A program made the position numbers and the translations under genes. DNA of 5,247 bases from an uncultured Elusimicrobia bacterium (GTDB lineage: Bacteria > Elusimicrobiota > Elusimicrobia > Elusimicrobiales > Elusimicrobiaceae): contig CALYRQ010000081.1 of assembly GCA_945483375.1 (NCBI GenBank), positions 1 through 5,247 on the forward strand, read 5' to 3'. Of the stretch, positions 1-5,084 are shown piece by piece. Positions within the stretch are counted from its first letter, which is position 1, and every line of letters begins with the position of its first letter. The notes under the pieces are model-generated. The model made no database searches. It saw only the letters and a program-made list of their open reading frames with translations, and was not told the DNA's origin.

Positions 1-1042
1 CGCCCAGCGCATCGGGCGCCGCCCCTTTGAGTGTCTGTTTGCGCGCCAGCCACGATGCGCCCAAGGCATACAGCGAGAAGAATGAGCATACGCCGTTTAA
101 TTTATATGCTTCAAACGATAACGGGGAAAACAGCCAGGCCGTCTGGCTGAGCCACGTAAATACGAGCGAACAGATTAAAAGTCCGTTCCAGCCGCGTTTG
201 GCCGCGGCCAAAACAGCCGCCGCGTTGATGAACAGAATATACGTAAACAGCGCAATCCAGGAGTCGCTGCCGGAATTAACAAGAAGCGGCGTTAAGAACG
301 CGATGACGGCTCCCAAATATCCCACATATTTGGCGTTTTTTCTGACGGCCGCGCCGAACGCCGCAAAGGCCGTAAGCGCGAGCAGAATAAACGTAACGGC
401 GGGGGGAATGAACTGGTAAAACGCGTGCGCGCAGTAGACGCTGGCGTAAATAACGGCCAGTCCGCTGCCCAGCAGGGTGTGGGCGGTTACGCGGTATTTT
501 TCCCGGCGGATAAAGTATCCCGCCGCGGCCAAGGCAAGGCCCAGGCCCGTGCTGCAAATAATGCGCGTCGCCGGACTTAACAGGTTATTTTCAACGGCGT
601 ATTTAATGCCGAATACGCATCCCAAAAACAGCATGAGTCCGCCAACCCAAGAGAAAAGTTTGGCGGGAGAAAATTCAACGGAAGGCGCTTTCTCTGTGGC
701 CGGCTGGGCTTCTGCGGCCAAACCGGGTTCCGCTTGGGGCGTCGCTTCGTTTTCAAGCGGATGCGCAGGCGTTTCGGGTTCCGCTGGGGACGGTTCCGCG
801 TCAAAAATAACGGATTCTTGCACCGAAACAACCGGTTCCGGCGCGGATTGGATTTCCTGCGGAGGAGTGTCGGTTTGGGCGGGGGGAAGTTCCGCCGGGG
901 CGTCCTGCCGGGTTTGTTCCTGCAGTTGTTTTTCCAACTTTTGCACGCGGTAGCGCAGGCCGTTTACCCGGTCGCTTACCACCAGGTGTCGTACCCATAA
1001 AACAACCGTTGCAATAAAGAGTAAAGCTGTAAGTGCTTCCAT
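1..1042 (-). CDS. DUF2339 family polytopic membrane protein (N-terminal part, truncated by window edge)
   Basis: This is a minus-strand frame open from the ATG at 1042 to the left edge: 347 codons with no stop, so the C-terminus lies outside the window. The start has TAGGAG at 1053-1048, five bases before the ATG. Residues 3-17 form a membrane anchor. Residues 24-45 are charged and coiled-coil-like (RVQKLEKQLQEQ). Residues 46-122 are a Pro/Glu/Ala-rich, low-complexity linker. From about 129 the protein becomes a chain of hydrophobic helices (roughly 129-149, 158-178, 187-207, 213-233, 237-254, 262-281, 285-305, 315-332). The segments KLFSWVGGLMLFLGCVFGIKYA, GSGLAVIYASVY and FLTPLLVNSGS match what I recall of DUF2339, a family of very large multi-helix inner-membrane proteins of unknown function. 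It lies 45 nt after the TlpA-like gene on the same strand, separated by a terminator. The family call is from recognition only, and no biochemical role can be given. Confidence 0.85.
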   Translation of the reverse strand, partial: MEALTALLFIATVVLWVRHLVVSDRVNGLRYRVQKLEKQLQEQTRQDAPAELPPAQTDTPPQEIQSAPEPVVSVQESVIFDAEPSPAEPETPAHPLENEATPQAEPGLAAEAQPATEKAPSVEFSPAKLFSWVGGLMLFLGCVFGIKYAVENNLLSPATRIICSTGLGLALAAAGYFIRREKYRVTAHTLLGSGLAVIYASVYCAHAFYQFIPPAVTFILLALTAFAAFGAAVRKNAKYVGYLGAVIAFLTPLLVNSGSDSWIALFTYILFINAAAVLAAAKRGWNGLLICSLVFTWLSQTAWLFSPLSFEAYKLNGVCSFFSLYALGASWLARKQTLKGAAPDALG

Positions 1043-1054
1043 GAATTCTCCTAA

Positions 1055-1080
1055 AAAATCCCGCACGGAGGCGGGATTTT
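1055..1080 (-). terminator. Intrinsic terminator between the TlpA-like gene and the DUF2339 gene
   Basis: The arms 1055-1064 and 1071-1080 pair over ten bases (AAAATCCCGC with GCGGGATTTT) around a six-base loop. Read on the minus strand, a run of T follows the GC core directly. It lies 7 nt after the TlpA-like stop codon. The end of the T-run abuts the TAGGAG ribosome binding site of the next gene, so read-through transcripts would carry the hairpin directly upstream of that site. The A/T-rich outer stem means it could also work on the plus strand, where it would face the antisense direction. Confidence 0.85.
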
Positions 1081-1087
1081 TTTAAAT

Positions 1088-1576
1088 TTATTTGGTTACG
1101 TCGGCCAGCTGGGTTTGGAACTCGTCGCCTAAGCTGGGGCTGAATCCTTCCCAATGTTTGATGGCGCGGTGTTTTTTGTCAAACAGGATAGCGTGCGGCA
1201 AGCCGTTTACTTCCAGGCTTTGCGCCACCTCGCCGCCTTCATACAAAGCGGTGACGGTAAACCCGTGCTCTTTGGCCGCTTTGGCTACGGCTTCGGCGTC
1301 GTTATCCATAAATACGGCTACGATTTCAACCTGGTCGCCGTATTTTTCTTCGGCCGCCATTACCGCGGGCATAGATTTTTTGCACCACGGGCACCAGGAA
1401 CCCATAAATACCATCAAAACGGGTTTGCCTTTGTAATCGGTGGACGTCCAGACGGTTTCTTCTTCCGCCACGACGGGGAGTTTTACTTCGCCCAAAGTGG
1501 GCACTTCGGGCAGCGGTTTGAACATGCACGCCGCGGCAAAAACGGCCAGGACGGCGGTAAAGCATAATTTTTTCAT
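1088..1576 (-). CDS. TlpA-like thioredoxin-fold lipoprotein (thiol-disulfide oxidoreductase)
   Basis: The product is 162 aa. I start it at the ATG at 1576 because AAAAGGAG (1589-1582) lies five bases upstream and a signal sequence follows at once. The in-frame ATG at 1636 would put 20 non-signal residues in front and lacks such a site. Residues 1-17 have a lysine-rich start, a hydrophobic core and the ending FAAAC, a plausible lipobox with lipidated Cys17; the -3 position is Ala rather than the usual Leu. The mature part has a thioredoxin fold: VLMVFMGSWCPWCKK with the CXXC active site at Cys62-Cys65, and a cis-proline loop NGLPHAILFD around Pro127. TlpA/ResA-type proteins reduce or exchange disulfides of exported proteins, for example in cytochrome c maturation, but no cytochrome gene is visible here, so the partner is unknown. 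It is the first gene of its unit and is transcribed divergently from the M23 operon. Confidence 0.88.
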   Translation of the reverse strand: MKKLCFTAVLAVFAAACMFKPLPEVPTLGEVKLPVVAEEETVWTSTDYKGKPVLMVFMGSWCPWCKKSMPAVMAAEEKYGDQVEIVAVFMDNDAEAVAKAAKEHGFTVTALYEGGEVAQSLEVNGLPHAILFDKKHRAIKHWEGFSPSLGDEFQTQLADVTK

Positions 1577-1623
1577 ATTTTCTCCTTTTAATGCGGGAAA
1601 TCCGCCCTTGCGGGCTCCGTATA

Positions 1624-1632
1624 TGATAGAAT
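1624..1632 (+). promoter_or_regulatory. Candidate extended -10 promoter for the M23-bactofilin operon
   Basis: TG-A-TAGAAT (1624-1632) is a good extended -10 element. No -35 box is found at the usual distance; TTGCGG at 1608-1613 is only 13 bases away. Transcription would begin about 7 bases downstream, at 1639-1640, which is the ATG of the M23 gene. This would give a leaderless message and agrees with the absence of a Shine-Dalgarno sequence there. The element overlaps the -10 box of the minus-strand promoter. Confidence 0.45.
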
Positions 1633-1656
1633 ACAAAAGATGGGTAAATTAATCAA
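1628..1656 (-). promoter_or_regulatory. Candidate sigma70-type promoter for the TlpA-like gene
   Basis: On the minus strand, TTGATT (1656-1651) and TATTCT (1633-1628) are separated by exactly 17 bases. This predicts a start near 1621 and a 5' leader of about 45 nt. The leader contains GCCC-GCAA-GGGC (1615-1604), a short stem with a GNRA-type loop, ahead of the ribosome binding site. The -35 box lies inside the first codons of the divergent M23 gene. Seen by eye only. Confidence 0.5.
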
Positions 1657-2560
1657 TTATTTGGGACGGTTGCTGGGCGAACGCGTGGATATTTTAATCC
1701 TGCCCCGCCTGGGAGGGTCCGTTAAGTTTAAAGTGCGCGTGCTGACGCTGGTGCTGCTGGCGGCGCTGTGGTTGCTTGTTACACTGGCGGGACTGCTGTT
1801 TTTTATCCGCGCGTACGACTATAACATTACCAAGGCCGACAACGAACTGATGCGCGTAAAAATGAAACTAATCGGCGACGAACTGGAACGCGGCCGCAAA
1901 TACTTGGAACTTACCCGCACCACCGATACCCAAATGCGCCAGATGCTCGGGATGCCGGGCGGCAAATTCATCAACCTGCCCAAAGGCTGGGAAGCCGCCA
2001 AAGAAAAAGAAGACGAGCGCGCGCGTGAATTATTGGGCAAAGATTTGAAAGACTTAACCGCCGAAGAGTTTGAAAAATACGTGGACACTATTGAAGAACA
2101 CGCCAAAACGCGTTTGGCCAGTTTTCAGGAAATCGCCTGGTACTTTGCCAACCGCCGCGAAGGCCTGAACTCGACGCCTTCCATCCGGCCGTCTTCGGCG
2201 CGTATCAGCTCCGGCTTTGGCTACCGCTTAGACCCGTTCGGTCAGCGCACCACCAAACGCCATAACGGTATTGATTTTGCCGGCAAGCCCGACAGCCCGA
2301 TTTTCGTCACTGCCGACGGTGTCGTGCGGCACGCGGGCTGGGTGCCCAGCTACGGGCAGGCCATTTTGGTGGACCACGGTTTCGGCTATTCCACCTTATA
2401 CGCACACACCACGGGCGTGCGCGTGAAAGCGGGCGACGTGGTCAAACGCGGCGACAAAATCGCCACTATGGGTTCCAGCGGGCGTTCCACCGGGACGCAC
2501 CTGCACTACGAAGTGTGGAAAGACGGTCAGGCCGTCAATCCGCGCAACTATTTTAAATAA
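1640..2560 (+). CDS. Membrane-anchored M23 (LytM-type) peptidoglycan endopeptidase
   Basis: The product is 306 aa. M23 metallopeptidases cut peptide cross-links in peptidoglycan, and this one should act in the periplasm. Residues 1-33 are a basic, probably cytoplasmic tail. Residues 34-57 are one transmembrane helix. Residues 62-175 are charged and helical, likely coiled coil (KEKEDERARELLGK region). The catalytic domain spans about 186-306: GFGYRLDPFG, HNGID giving zinc ligands His208 and Asp212, YAHTTG with His256, and THLHYEVW with His287 and His289. All zinc-binding and catalytic residues of an active enzyme are present, so it is not one of the degenerate LytM activators. The ATG at 1640 is the only start upstream of the membrane helix; no Shine-Dalgarno precedes it. 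It heads the operon, and the bactofilin gene follows after 15 nt. Such pairs are known for cell-shape control (CcmA with Csd M23 proteins in Helicobacter; BacA with LmdC in Hyphomonas). Confidence 0.93.
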   Translation: MGKLINYLGRLLGERVDILILPRLGGSVKFKVRVLTLVLLAALWLLVTLAGLLFFIRAYDYNITKADNELMRVKMKLIGDELERGRKYLELTRTTDTQMRQMLGMPGGKFINLPKGWEAAKEKEDERARELLGKDLKDLTAEEFEKYVDTIEEHAKTRLASFQEIAWYFANRREGLNSTPSIRPSSARISSGFGYRLDPFGQRTTKRHNGIDFAGKPDSPIFVTADGVVRHAGWVPSYGQAILVDHGFGYSTLYAHTTGVRVKAGDVVKRGDKIATMGSSGRSTGTHLHYEVWKDGQAVNPRNYFK

Positions 2561-2575
2561 TTTTAGGAGGACGTT

Positions 2576-2992
2576 ATGGGATTTTTAAAGAAAGATTCGG
2601 ATTTCTCTTCCGGCGAGCACTACTCGGTGGTCAGCGCGGAATGTTACTTCCAGGGCACGCTGAGCGTGCAGGGTTCCCTGCGCGTGGACGGTACGCTGGA
2701 GGGCTCCGTTGACAACGCCCGCCACGTAATCGTGGGGACGGACGGGAAAATTTTGGGCGACGTAACGGCCCAAATCGTCGTATGCGGCGGAGTGATTGAA
2801 GGCAACGTCTGCGCCGACATGCTGGAAGTGCTGGCCCCCGCTTTCATTAAAGGCGATATCCGCGCCAAAAAAATGATTGTGGAAGAAGGCGGACGTATTG
2901 AAGGACTGTGCGTCATCGGCGGTACGGCGGAAGAAGCCGCCGAAGAAGAGCTGGAAGATGACGACGAAAACGGCAAAAAAAGCAAAAAATAA
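2576..2992 (+). CDS. Bactofilin (cytoskeletal polymer-forming protein)
   Basis: The product is 138 aa, a usual length for the family. AGGAGG (2565-2570) lies five bases before the ATG. Bactofilins are cytoplasmic beta-helix proteins that polymerise without nucleotide, often at the inner membrane, and recruit cell-wall enzymes. Residues 1-18 are a short polar tail. About 20-115 are the right-handed beta-helix core, visible as repeating short hydrophobic strands with glycine turns: GTLSVQGSLRVDGTLEGSV, GKILGDV, GGVIEGNV, AFIKGDI, GGRIEGL. Residues 118-130 are an acidic run rich in Glu and Asp, followed by a lysine-rich end (GKKSKK). The core matches CcmA/BacA-type bactofilins. The charged C-terminal tail is likely disordered. 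It sits 15 nt after the M23 gene and 15 nt before the chaperone-like gene, so it is almost certainly co-transcribed with both. Confidence 0.93.
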   Translation: MGFLKKDSDFSSGEHYSVVSAECYFQGTLSVQGSLRVDGTLEGSVDNARHVIVGTDGKILGDVTAQIVVCGGVIEGNVCADMLEVLAPAFIKGDIRAKKMIVEEGGRIEGLCVIGGTAEEAAEEELEDDDENGKKSKK

Positions 2993-3007
2993 ACGGGAGA
3001 TTACAGT

Positions 3008-3691
3008 ATGATTTCGTTTTTGATTAGACATAAAAAAGTAATTCTTATTATCACGCTCGCCTTTTTCTTGGGCAGCATTGTGTATTTGGGCGCGGACGCG
3101 TACCGCCGCGGCAGCTTCGGCACCGTGGCCGCCACCGTGGGTTCGAACGACATTACCAACCGCCAACTCTACCGCATTACCGAAGATTATGCCCGCAATC
3201 TGCGCAACCAGGGCACCGATGTGGACGAAACTGTTTTAAGCGTGCTTCGCCAGGAAGTGTTGGCTATGCTTATCAGCGAAGAAATTTTGAACCAATCCGC
3301 CCAAAATGCCGGTTTGGCTGTGGCCGATTACGAAGTGGCGTACGATATCCAAAGCTCGCCTTTCTTTAACCAGAACGGACAGTTTAACAAGGCCGCTTAT
3401 GAAGCCGCCGTTAAACGCGCTGCCGGCATGACGCCCGCCGAATTTGAAGAACAATTCCGCCGCGGCAAATTGTCCGACCGCTTCCGCGGGGTGTTGTATT
3501 CCCACTTTAAATTAACCCCCGCCGAAATTAAGCAGGCTTATAAAGTTCAGCACGGCAATTTGAAAAACTTTGAAGCGAACAAAAAAGATTTTGCCGCCCA
3601 GCTCTTGGATACAAAAATGGAAACGGCGCAAAAAGCGTTTTTCGACCAGTTCAACGAAAATGTGGATATTAAAACCTTTTTACAGGACTAA
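3008..3691 (+). CDS. Short PpiD/SurA N-terminal-type membrane-anchored chaperone-like protein, no PPIase domain
   Basis: The product is 227 aa; GGGAGA (2995-3000) lies seven bases before the ATG. Residues 1-8 are cytoplasmic and 9-28 a single membrane helix, placing the rest in the periplasm. Residues 38-165 resemble the SurA/PpiD N-terminal chaperone domain: VAATVGSNDITNRQLYRITE, an EVLAMLISEEIL helix, and the FFNQNGQFNKAAYEAAVK and MTPAEFEEQFRRGKL segments typical of PpiD. After LTPAEIKQAYK (169-179) there is a short helical tail and a stop. The parvulin PPIase domain that follows in full-length PpiD (about 620 aa in E. coli) is absent. The downstream gene begins 3 nt later, and I see no parvulin-like sequence in other frames, so this looks like a natural short form rather than a frameshift. 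Likely role, by inference: holding exported proteins, perhaps envelope proteins handled alongside the M23 enzyme. Confidence is high for the family and low for the client. Confidence 0.82.
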   Translation: MISFLIRHKKVILIITLAFFLGSIVYLGADAYRRGSFGTVAATVGSNDITNRQLYRITEDYARNLRNQGTDVDETVLSVLRQEVLAMLISEEILNQSAQNAGLAVADYEVAYDIQSSPFFNQNGQFNKAAYEAAVKRAAGMTPAEFEEQFRRGKLSDRFRGVLYSHFKLTPAEIKQAYKVQHGNLKNFEANKKDFAAQLLDTKMETAQKAFFDQFNENVDIKTFLQD

Positions 3692-3694
3692 CGT

Positions 3695-4603
3695 ATGGCA
3701 AACGAAGTTTTAGTGGTGGGCTCCGTAGCTTTTGATACAATTGAAAACGCCAACGGCCGCGTGAAACGCGTGTTGGGCGGAGCGGCGAGTTACGCTTCCG
3801 TCTGCGCCAGCTATTTTGCGCAGCCGTCGGTGGTGGCCGTCGTCGGTACCGATTTCACGGATGCGGACCGCGCCCCGTTTGTAAAACGCGGGGTGGATTT
3901 GTCCGGCCTGGAAGTGAAAGAAGGCAAAACGTTCCACTGGGGCGGCAGCTATGATAAAGATTTTAATACCGCCGTTACCAAGTTTACCGATTTGAATGTT
4001 TTTAAAGATTTCAATCCCGTGCTCAGCGCGGAACAAAAAAACGCCAAAGCGGTGTTCTTAGCTAATATCGACCCGGAACTCCAACTTTCTGTTTTAAAAC
4101 AGGTTAAAAAGCCTCGTTTGGTGGCGTGCGATACGATGAACTATTGGATTTCGTCCAAAAAAGAAGCGTTGCTCGAAGTAGTCAAACGCATTGATATCTT
4201 CTTTTTGAACGAAACCGAAGCGCGCCAGCTGACCGGCGAATACAACCTGATTAAAGCGGGCCGCATGCTTTTGTCCAAAGGCGTGAAATATGTGATTATC
4301 AAGCTGGGTTCCAACGGGTCTATGTTGGTGAGCAAGAAAGGCATCGCGCAGCTTCCGCCGTATATTTTGGAACATGTGCACGATACGACCGGTGCGGGTG
4401 ATACGTTCGGCGGCGGGTTTACCGGTTATTTGGCGAGCCAAAAAAACTGGAATACACTGCAGTCCATTAAACGCGCGATGATGATTGGCAACGTGATGGC
4501 CTCGTTTACGATTGAATCGTTCAGCGTGGACCGTCTGGCCAACTTAACGCGCCGGGACATTAAAAAACGGTTGAACGAATATACGTCCATGCTGTGCTTT
4601 TAA
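3695..4603 (+). CDS. PfkB/ribokinase-family carbohydrate-type kinase, substrate unknown
   Basis: The product is 302 aa, normal for the family. PfkB kinases transfer phosphate from ATP to sugars, nucleosides or related alcohols in the cytoplasm. The N-terminal substrate-side glycine pair is at 28-29 (VLGGAASYAS), followed by VVAVVGTDF (47-54). NETEA (172-176) is the usual metal/phosphate-site region. VIIKLGSNGSML (200-211) is the conserved strand-turn. DTTGAGDTFGGGF (230-242) is PfkB signature 2 with the anion hole and catalytic base Asp236. In the first glycine motif the usual Asn (GGAAAN-type) is Tyr33. Together with ACDTMNYWI (144-152) this points to a subfamily of generic 'sugar kinases' whose substrate I cannot name. 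The start is 3 nt after the upstream stop. Its AGGA (3684-3687) lies inside the end of that gene, so translation is probably coupled. It is the last gene before the operon terminator. A link to cell-wall sugar supply is only a guess. Confidence 0.9.
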   Translation: MANEVLVVGSVAFDTIENANGRVKRVLGGAASYASVCASYFAQPSVVAVVGTDFTDADRAPFVKRGVDLSGLEVKEGKTFHWGGSYDKDFNTAVTKFTDLNVFKDFNPVLSAEQKNAKAVFLANIDPELQLSVLKQVKKPRLVACDTMNYWISSKKEALLEVVKRIDIFFLNETEARQLTGEYNLIKAGRMLLSKGVKYVIIKLGSNGSMLVSKKGIAQLPPYILEHVHDTTGAGDTFGGGFTGYLASQKNWNTLQSIKRAMMIGNVMASFTIESFSVDRLANLTRRDIKKRLNEYTSMLCF

Positions 4604-4620
4604 CGAAGTTTGGAAAATGT

Positions 4621-4653
4621 AAACGCCGCCTTTCGGTTGGGGCGGCGTTTTTA
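4621..4653 (+). terminator. Intrinsic terminator of the M23-bactofilin-kinase operon
   Basis: AAACGCCGCC (4621-4630) pairs perfectly with GGCGGCGTTT (4641-4650) around a ten-base loop. A T-run to 4652 follows. It lies 17 nt after the kinase stop codon. A second copy of GCGGCGTTT occurs at 4669-4677. Confidence 0.92.
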
Positions 4654-4686
4654 ATGGACGGAGTCCTCGCGGCGTTTAAAAACAGT

Positions 4687-4714
4687 TTGATTTTGTGCGA
4701 AAATTTGGTAAAAT
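4687..4714 (+). promoter_or_regulatory. Candidate promoter of the tRNA-Leu gene
   Basis: TTGATT (4687-4692), a 16-base spacer and TAAAAT (4709-4714) form a near-consensus promoter. A TG one base ahead of the -10 box (4706-4707) makes it extended. Transcription would begin near 4721, about ten bases before the mature tRNA 5' end. The area downstream (AAATAAATATATCG) is AT-rich. Confidence 0.6.
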
Positions 4715-4731
4715 AAATATATCGATTTGTT

Positions 4732-4815
4732 GCCGGGGTGCTGGAATTGGTATACAGGATAGTCTCAAAAACTATTGCCCGCACGGGCTTAAGGGTTCAA
4801 GTCCCTTCCCCGGTA
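4732..4815 (+). tRNA. tRNA-Leu (anticodon CAA)
   Basis: This is a class II tRNA of 84 nt reading UUG leucine codons. The acceptor stem is GCCGGGG (4732-4738) with CCCCGGT (4808-4814), with a G-U pair at the end and discriminator A at 4815. The D stem is CTG/CAG (4741-4743 with 4755-4757) and the D loop contains TTGGTA. The anticodon stem is ATAGT/ACTAT (4759-4763 with 4771-4775), with loop CTCAAAA and anticodon CAA at 4766-4768. The long variable arm is GCCC-GCAC-GGGC (4777-4788). The T stem is AAGGG/CCCTT (4791-4795 with 4803-4807), with loop TTCAAGT. CCA is not encoded (TTA follows), so it must be added by a nucleotidyltransferase. Confidence 0.96.
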
Positions 4816-4823
4816 TTAATTTG

Positions 4824-4850
4824 AAATCCGCCTTAAAAGGCGGATTTTTT
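4824..4850 (+). terminator. Intrinsic terminator of the tRNA-Leu gene
   Basis: AAATCCGCC (4824-4832) pairs with GGCGGATTT (4839-4847) around TTAAAA, and the T-run continues to 4850. It starts eight bases after the tRNA 3' end, so the tRNA is probably a single-gene transcript. Confidence 0.92.
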
Positions 4851-4855
4851 AATGT

Positions 4856-5009
4856 AGGGGAAGCGGGCAAACTGCTTTGCCCGCGTAGGGACTTGAAAGC
4901 CGGAGCTATATCCGAGTTTGAGCGCATAGCGCGAAAGGCGAGGATAGCGAGGCGGGGTCGCGAGCGGCGAGGGTCAACGATCCGACTTGTGACCAAGCCT
5001 TCCCCGGTA
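4856..5009. repeat. GC-rich noncoding element with inverted ends and internal hairpins
   Basis: This stretch is about 62% GC between two AT-rich flanks, with no convincing gene on either strand. The left end carries GGGGAAG (about 4857-4863) and the right end its complement CTTCCCC (4999-5005), giving short imperfect terminal inverted repeats. Inside are a strong nine-base hairpin, GCGGGCAAA-CTGC-TTTGCCCGC (4863-4884), without a T-run; a smaller GCGC-ATA-GCGC (4922-4932); and three GCGAGG copies plus one variant (4938-4972). GGTCA (4972-4976) can pair with TGACC (4990-4994). It may be a dispersed intergenic repeat or MITE-like unit, or a structured RNA. I do not recognise the family. Confidence 0.4.
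4998..5009 (+). repeat. 12-base direct repeat of the tRNA-Leu 3' end
   Basis: CCTTCCCCGGTA at 4998-5009 exactly repeats 4804-4815, the T-stem and acceptor 3' strand plus the discriminator of the tRNA. Copies of a tRNA tail are the usual trace of site-specific integration at a tRNA gene, but the two copies are only 194 bases apart and the repeat is short, so chance or a partial tRNA duplication is possible. Confidence 0.45.
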
Positions 5010-5015
5010 AAATAT

Positions 5016-5041
5016 AAAAACCACCTAAACAGGTGGTTTTT
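5016..5041. terminator. Bidirectional intrinsic terminator
   Basis: AAAAACCACCT (5016-5026) pairs perfectly with AGGTGGTTTTT (5031-5041) around AAAC. Each strand has a five-base T-run, so it can stop transcription from both sides. It lies 43 nt after the stop of the small minus-strand gene and is probably that operon's terminator. Confidence 0.88.
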
Positions 5042-5084
5042 GCGTCTTATGGAAAAATAGGCTTGGTTGCTAACAAAACAAATT

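Noticed and set aside
27..953. Plus-strand reading frames at 27-419 and 477-953
   Set aside because: They lie antisense to the DUF2339 gene, whose frame gives a clear multi-helix membrane protein. The plus-strand products look like low-complexity shadows without ribosome binding sites.
801..1154. Minus-strand frame overlapping the TlpA-like gene end and the DUF2339 start
   Set aside because: It runs through the terminator hairpin and overlaps two well-supported genes in another frame. The product is Arg/Pro/Gly-rich with no domain.
1577..1636. Upstream start of the TlpA-like gene at 1636
   Set aside because: It would add 20 residues before a good lipoprotein signal, has no ribosome binding site, and lies upstream of the predicted transcription start near 1621.
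2585..3166. 193-aa minus-strand frame opposite the bactofilin gene
   Set aside because: It is a composition-driven shadow (His/Ala/Phe-rich) of the bactofilin and PpiD-like genes, with no signals of its own.
4931..4973. GCGAGG copies as a possible CRISPR or tandem repeat
   Set aside because: The spacing is irregular (9, 13 and 7 bases) and the unit is too short; there are no spacers.
4772..4996. 74-aa minus-strand frame ending in GKGLEPLSPCGQ
   Set aside because: That ending is the familiar artefact of translating the antisense of a tRNA gene. The rest comes from the GC-rich structured element.
4695..5060. 121-aa plus-strand frame crossing the tRNA
   Set aside because: It reads through the tRNA-Leu gene, its terminator and the hairpin element; this is not a real protein.
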